NCBI GenBank assembly: GCA_016932955.1
Contig: JAFGBV010000245.1
Span: 19,156 to 83,155 of the forward strand
DNA: 64,000 nt
From: Anaerolineales bacterium
Lineage (GTDB): Bacteria; Chloroflexota; Anaerolineae; Anaerolineales; UBA4823
Reading direction: 5' to 3'
The notes below the pieces were generated by a model, which did no database searches, had not been told where the DNA came from, and worked only from the letters and a program-made list of their open reading frames with translations. Every line of letters starts with the position of its first letter. Positions within the stretch are counted from its first letter, which is position 1. The position numbers were made by a program, and so were the translations under genes. Positions 60,649 to 64,000 of the stretch are shown piece by piece.

Positions 60649-61608
60649 TCATTTGCCCACTTCCAGAAGTGATATAAACACATCTTCGAGGCCTGGGGAG
60701 ATGGGGCGTATCTGCCTCACTTGCGCCCCTTGTTGCTGAGCAGCCCTGCTTAAACGAGATTGAATAATAGATGCCTTACCCTGATGGATGCGAAGGTGTA
60801 AACGATCACCAAACATCTGAGCATCTTCGACATCACTATCAACACTGGCTATATTCCGCAGCAAAGGCAGAGGGGAGCCATGCACCTCCAGAATGCGTCC
60901 ATTCAGTTGCGCCCGCAGTGCATCAGGTTGTCCTTCCATCAAAAGCTTACCATCGCGCATGAAACCTACCCGTGCACAGCGAGCTGCCTCATCCATATAA
61001 GGTGTACTCACCAACACTGCTACCCCCTCTTCAGCCACCAAGCGGATGATCAACTGCCAGAAGTCCTGTCGCGTGACGGGGTCAACGCCTGTGGTTGGCT
61101 CATCCAGGAGCAGCACACCAGGCCGATGTACTAATGCTACCGCCAAGCCCAGCTTCTGCTTCATTCCACCAGAAAGCTGCCCGGCACGCCGCTGGACGAA
61201 TTCTGCCAGGCCAACAAAAGCCAAAATCTCCAGGCTGCGTGGCTTCCAATCCCGTGCCGAAAGGCCACGCGCCTCGGCAAAAAAACGCAGGTTTTCCATC
61301 ACCGTCAGATCTTCATACATCGAGAAGCGCTGCGGCAGGTAGCCAATCTGGGCGCGTGCCTGATCAGCTTGGCGCAACGTATCATAGCCAGCAATGCGGA
61401 TCACCTTCTGCGCCCCGTCGTGACCCGGATCTGGTCGTAACGCTCCACACAGCAGGCGCATTGTGGTTGTCTTCCCGGCGCCATCTGGCCCGACCAAGCC
61501 ATAAATCTCTCCTCGCCCCACCTGTAGGCTCAGGTCTCGGACGGCAATAGTCTTACCAAACGATTTATACAGATGGGAAACAGCTATCGACATCATGCCC
61601 TCATCCAA
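60649..61608 (-). CDS. ABC exporter ATPase 1
   Basis: A 319-residue ABC ATPase: Walker A GLVGPDGAGKTTT, signature LSGGMKQKLGLAVAL, Walker B VLLLDEPTTGVDP. Its C-terminal 90 residues have the dimerisation helices of the YbhF half. Adjacent to the HlyD gene (9 bases), in an operon resembling ybhGFSR. Some related systems fuse the two ATPases; here they are separate genes. Confidence 0.92.
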   Translation of the reverse strand: MDEGMMSIAVSHLYKSFGKTIAVRDLSLQVGRGEIYGLVGPDGAGKTTTMRLLCGALRPDPGHDGAQKVIRIAGYDTLRQADQARAQIGYLPQRFSMYEDLTVMENLRFFAEARGLSARDWKPRSLEILAFVGLAEFVQRRAGQLSGGMKQKLGLAVALVHRPGVLLLDEPTTGVDPVTRQDFWQLIIRLVAEEGVAVLVSTPYMDEAARCARVGFMRDGKLLMEGQPDALRAQLNGRILEVHGSPLPLLRNIASVDSDVEDAQMFGDRLHLRIHQGKASIIQSRLSRAAQQQGAQVRQIRPISPGLEDVFISLLEVGK

Positions 61609-61617
61609 ATTCCGAAT

Positions 61618-63006
61618 TTATTCCTCAAAGGTGACATCAGCGGGCATGCCGGGTTTCAGACTTCCCAGGGTATCTACGACAGAGATCTCGACCGCAAAAA
61701 CAGTTGTACGTCGTCCCTCCTCCGTCTGCACATTGCGCGGGGTAAACTCTGCCTCATCTGCAATCCGAATCACAGTTCCTTTGAATTCTGTCCCCGGGAA
61801 GGAGTCCACCGTGACGGCAACCTCTGTGCCCAGAAGGATTTCTCCATAACGATCTTCAGGGATAAAAACCGTGATCGTCAGCCGATCCAACTGCCCAATG
61901 ACCATGGCAATGGCACCAGCTTGAACAACCTCGCCAGGCTCAATGCCGCGCGACAACACGACTCCCGAGACAGCAGCATAAACAATGCTCTTTTCAATCT
62001 GCAAATCGAGCAGAGCAAGCTGTGCTTCAGCCTGTACCACTGCGGTTTCTGCCTGCGCAATCTTGGTTTCTGCCTGGTCGAGGTTAGCTGCTGCCTGGGC
62101 CAGGGCTGTTTCAGCCGCCTGGACGCGCAGCGAGTCCTCGCCAGTCAACAGCGCGTTATAACTATCCAGTGCAGTTTCATAACGTTCCTGCGCCAATGCC
62201 AGGTCAGCGCGCGCATCAAGAAGATCATCTGCCTCATCTGTAGAGAGCAGGTCATCATAATCCTCCTGCGCCGCCTGTAATTCTGCCTCCGCGGCATCAT
62301 AAGAGTTCCTGGCAGCATCACGAATCACCTGATTGTTCTGGCTCTCAGCCAGTTCCAATACCTGGGCAGCCACCTGAAAAGCAGCTTGCGCCTGGGCCAG
62401 TCTCTCTTCGGCTTTGAGAATATCCGCGCTGCCAGCGCCAGTCATGGCAGCCTCGTAATTATCCTCTTCCACAGCAAGGTCAGCCGTTGCGCTATCCAAC
62501 TCTGCCAGGGCGGCAGCGACCTGCTCCTCCTTGGTGAAATACCAGCCTGGCAGATCAAATGCGCTGGGAAGATCCTGCCCCCACTGCGCAACGCGCAGCG
62601 GCTGGGCTTGCTGGCGGGCGGCTAACACTTCCAGATCGTATTGCACCTGCGCCGCATCCAGATTGGCTTGCGCGACTGCTAGCGCAGCATTAGCTACATC
62701 CACGCCAGCCTGGGCAGCCTCGAAACTGGCTTCAGCCTGTACGCGCTGCGCCTGCAACAATTCGTCATCCAGGCGAAAGAGCATATCGCCTTCTTGTACT
62801 GTATCCCCCTCAGCAACAAATACCTCCACTACCCGTCCCGCCAGTTCAGGTGAGGCCACCACTTTCACAACCTCCACCGTACCCGACCCACTGAGCACTG
62901 CATCATCTTCACCAGCACCCGAGTCACGGGTCATATACCACATCCCGGCAACAATCAAGCCAACTATCAAAAGAAGAGGAATTATCAGTTTACGTGTGTC
63001 GTTCAT
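61618..63006 (-). CDS. HlyD-family membrane fusion/periplasmic adaptor protein
   Basis: A 462-residue protein with one N-terminal membrane helix (residues 5-25), a biotinyl-lipoyl-like segment (SPELAGRVVEVFVAEGDTVQ), a long coiled-coil hairpin with repeated AQA/EAA heptads, then the second lipoyl half (VLSRGIEPGEVVQAGA) and a beta-barrel (FIPEDRYGEILLG). It links the ABC exporter to the outer layers of the envelope. No outer-membrane channel gene is nearby. Confidence 0.9.
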   Translation of the reverse strand: MNDTRKLIIPLLLIVGLIVAGMWYMTRDSGAGEDDAVLSGSGTVEVVKVVASPELAGRVVEVFVAEGDTVQEGDMLFRLDDELLQAQRVQAEASFEAAQAGVDVANAALAVAQANLDAAQVQYDLEVLAARQQAQPLRVAQWGQDLPSAFDLPGWYFTKEEQVAAALAELDSATADLAVEEDNYEAAMTGAGSADILKAEERLAQAQAAFQVAAQVLELAESQNNQVIRDAARNSYDAAEAELQAAQEDYDDLLSTDEADDLLDARADLALAQERYETALDSYNALLTGEDSLRVQAAETALAQAAANLDQAETKIAQAETAVVQAEAQLALLDLQIEKSIVYAAVSGVVLSRGIEPGEVVQAGAIAMVIGQLDRLTITVFIPEDRYGEILLGTEVAVTVDSFPGTEFKGTVIRIADEAEFTPRNVQTEEGRRTTVFAVEISVVDTLGSLKPGMPADVTFEE

Positions 63007-63064
63007 TCAAGCCTCCCGCGAAAGTGTATAAACAGGATGAAAAGTCAATCCTATACAATACAAT

Positions 63065-64000
63065 TCAATCCAGCCGCTTGCGAAACCGCAGGGCAGCCAG
63101 GGTCATGATTCCAATGCCAAATACCGCCAAGGCCAAGATCTCCCCCTGCACATCAGCCGCGCCCACTCCTTTAAGCATCAATGAGCGAATGATCACCAGG
63201 TAATAACGCAGAGGGAACAAGTATGAAATGTATTGCAGCACCTTGGGCATCGCTTCCAGTGGGAAGAAAAAACCTGCCAAAAAAAGACTGGGCAGCAGCA
63301 GCATCCACACGGTCAGCATGGCTTCCTGCTGCGTATTCGCAATTGTAGAGGCTAGCAATCCAATCCCCAAACTGGATAGCAAGAATAGCCCTGAAAGAGC
63401 CAGGATCAAACCCAGGTCGCCTCGAATGGGCACTTTGAACCAAAAATGCCCAAAGGCCAGCACTTCTATGGCATTCAAGAAAGCCAGGATCACATAGGGT
63501 AGCAGTTTGCCAATCACCAGCTCCCATGGGCGGATCGGGGTCACAATCAATTGCTCAATTGTGCCGCGCTCGCGCTCGCGCACAATGGCAGAGGCGGTCA
63601 GAATCGAGGTCAGTGCGTACAGGATCATGCCAATCACGCCAGGGATCATGAAATAGGCACTGATCAGGTCAGGGTTGTACCAGACCTGGCTACGTACTTC
63701 CACTGGCGGGGTAAGCACGGCAGTCTGACCCATACGGGCTAGACGTGCCTCCAGTACTGTGGTTGCATGAGCCTGCCCGATCAATTGGGCTGCGGAATAA
63801 GATGTGGATGCAACCGTAGGATCAGAGCCATCCAAAATAAACATCACTTCTGCTGATTCTCCATTCTGGATCGCCTGACTATATCCTGCTGGGATGATCA
63901 GTGCAGCCCGAGCATCCCCTCGATCGATCAAATCTTGGATTTCATCTTCAGATTCGACATCATGGGCAACACGGAAGTAATCTGCGGCGCGATAGGCATC
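63065..64000 (-). CDS. ABC-2 type permease (YbhR-like), 5' end outside the window
   Basis: The frame is open to the edge of the window and reads DAYRAADYFRVAHDVESEDE at that edge; the true start is beyond 64000. The first visible 70 residues are extracytoplasmic (RAALIIPAGYSQAI). Then come six hydrophobic helices with the motif RERERGTIEQLIVTPIRPWELVIGK, diagnostic of ABC-2 drug/lipid exporters. It precedes HlyD and the two ATPases. Confidence 0.9.
   Translation of the reverse strand, partial: DAYRAADYFRVAHDVESEDEIQDLIDRGDARAALIIPAGYSQAIQNGESAEVMFILDGSDPTVASTSYSAAQLIGQAHATTVLEARLARMGQTAVLTPPVEVRSQVWYNPDLISAYFMIPGVIGMILYALTSILTASAIVRERERGTIEQLIVTPIRPWELVIGKLLPYVILAFLNAIEVLAFGHFWFKVPIRGDLGLILALSGLFLLSSLGIGLLASTIANTQQEAMLTVWMLLLPSLFLAGFFFPLEAMPKVLQYISYLFPLRYYLVIIRSLMLKGVGAADVQGEILALAVFGIGIMTLAALRFRKRLD

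Noticed and set aside
1..64000. CRISPR arrays, tRNA or rRNA genes, insertion sequences, prophage
   Set aside because: No evenly spaced short repeats, no cloverleaf-like segments, no transposase or integrase motifs were found on reading both strands; a tRNAscan and CRISPR search would be decisive.

Overview
The window looks like a chromosome segment from an anaerobic Chloroflexota bacterium, most likely of the Anaerolineae. This rests on gene content, not on a marker gene: an archaeal-type mevalonate operon (degradative-class HMG-CoA reductase, HMG-CoA synthase, thiolase-like protein, DUF35), solute-binding lipoproteins with TVEV-repeat linkers, a secreted repeat protein ending in an LPLV-type tail, many NarL-type sensor kinases and FtsX/ABC efflux systems. 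No rRNA, tRNA, CRISPR array or insertion sequence was seen.

Layout. 1-2.8 kb: end of an FtsX/MacB-type exporter. 2.8-9.4 kb: a small zinc-ribbon protein, a seven-blade WD40 lipoprotein read from an apparently leaderless promoter, and on the minus strand a phosphatase, a class III nucleotide cyclase, galactokinase and a large membrane protein. 9.4-14 kb: flavin-binding protein, a two-subunit CoA-transferase and a pyrroline-5-carboxylate-type aldehyde dehydrogenase. 14-17.6 kb: MsrP/MsrQ methionine sulfoxide repair under a palindromic operator, and an MFS exporter with a full consensus promoter. 17.8-21.3 kb: a DnaJ-like zinc-finger protein, an SDR, an rRNA/tRNA methyltransferase and a GAF histidine kinase. 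21.7-25.7 kb: the mevalonate operon, whose thiolase-like member lacks the catalytic cysteine. 25.8-26.9 kb: a decayed toxin-antitoxin island and a flavoprotein remnant. 27.1-30.1 kb: a secreted protein of 14 repeats. 30.2-32.5 kb: a GH3 glycosidase.

32.6-39.1 kb holds the centrepiece, a bacterial microcompartment operon of the sugar-phosphate (deoxyribose-phosphate aldolase) kind. It encodes an RpiB-like protein, DeoC, a CoA-acylating aldehyde dehydrogenase, one BMC-H, one BMC-T and three BMC-P shell proteins, an EutJ-like chaperone and an uncharacterised protein. Four non-shell proteins carry an amphipathic helix of the encapsulation-peptide type. The expected chemistry is deoxyribose 5-phosphate to glyceraldehyde 3-phosphate plus acetaldehyde, with acetaldehyde converted to acetyl-CoA inside the shell. 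No alcohol dehydrogenase or phosphotransacylase is present in the locus, and the RpiB-like protein has Asp where the catalytic Cys is expected.

39.1-64 kb: a deleted serine-hydrolase remnant, an orphan corrinoid protein, a MoxR/DUF58 operon, a two-component system with a 14-repeat sensor propeller, an incomplete peptide transporter (binding protein plus one permease), an MFS remnant, a DUF885 peptidase, and a six-gene operon. That operon encodes a DUF2089 regulator and bactofilin/adhesin-like DUF4097 proteins; five of its members share a short SHOCT-like helical module, and it is read from a promoter overlapped by a perfect inverted repeat. The window ends inside an ABC-2 efflux operon (permease, HlyD, two ATPases).
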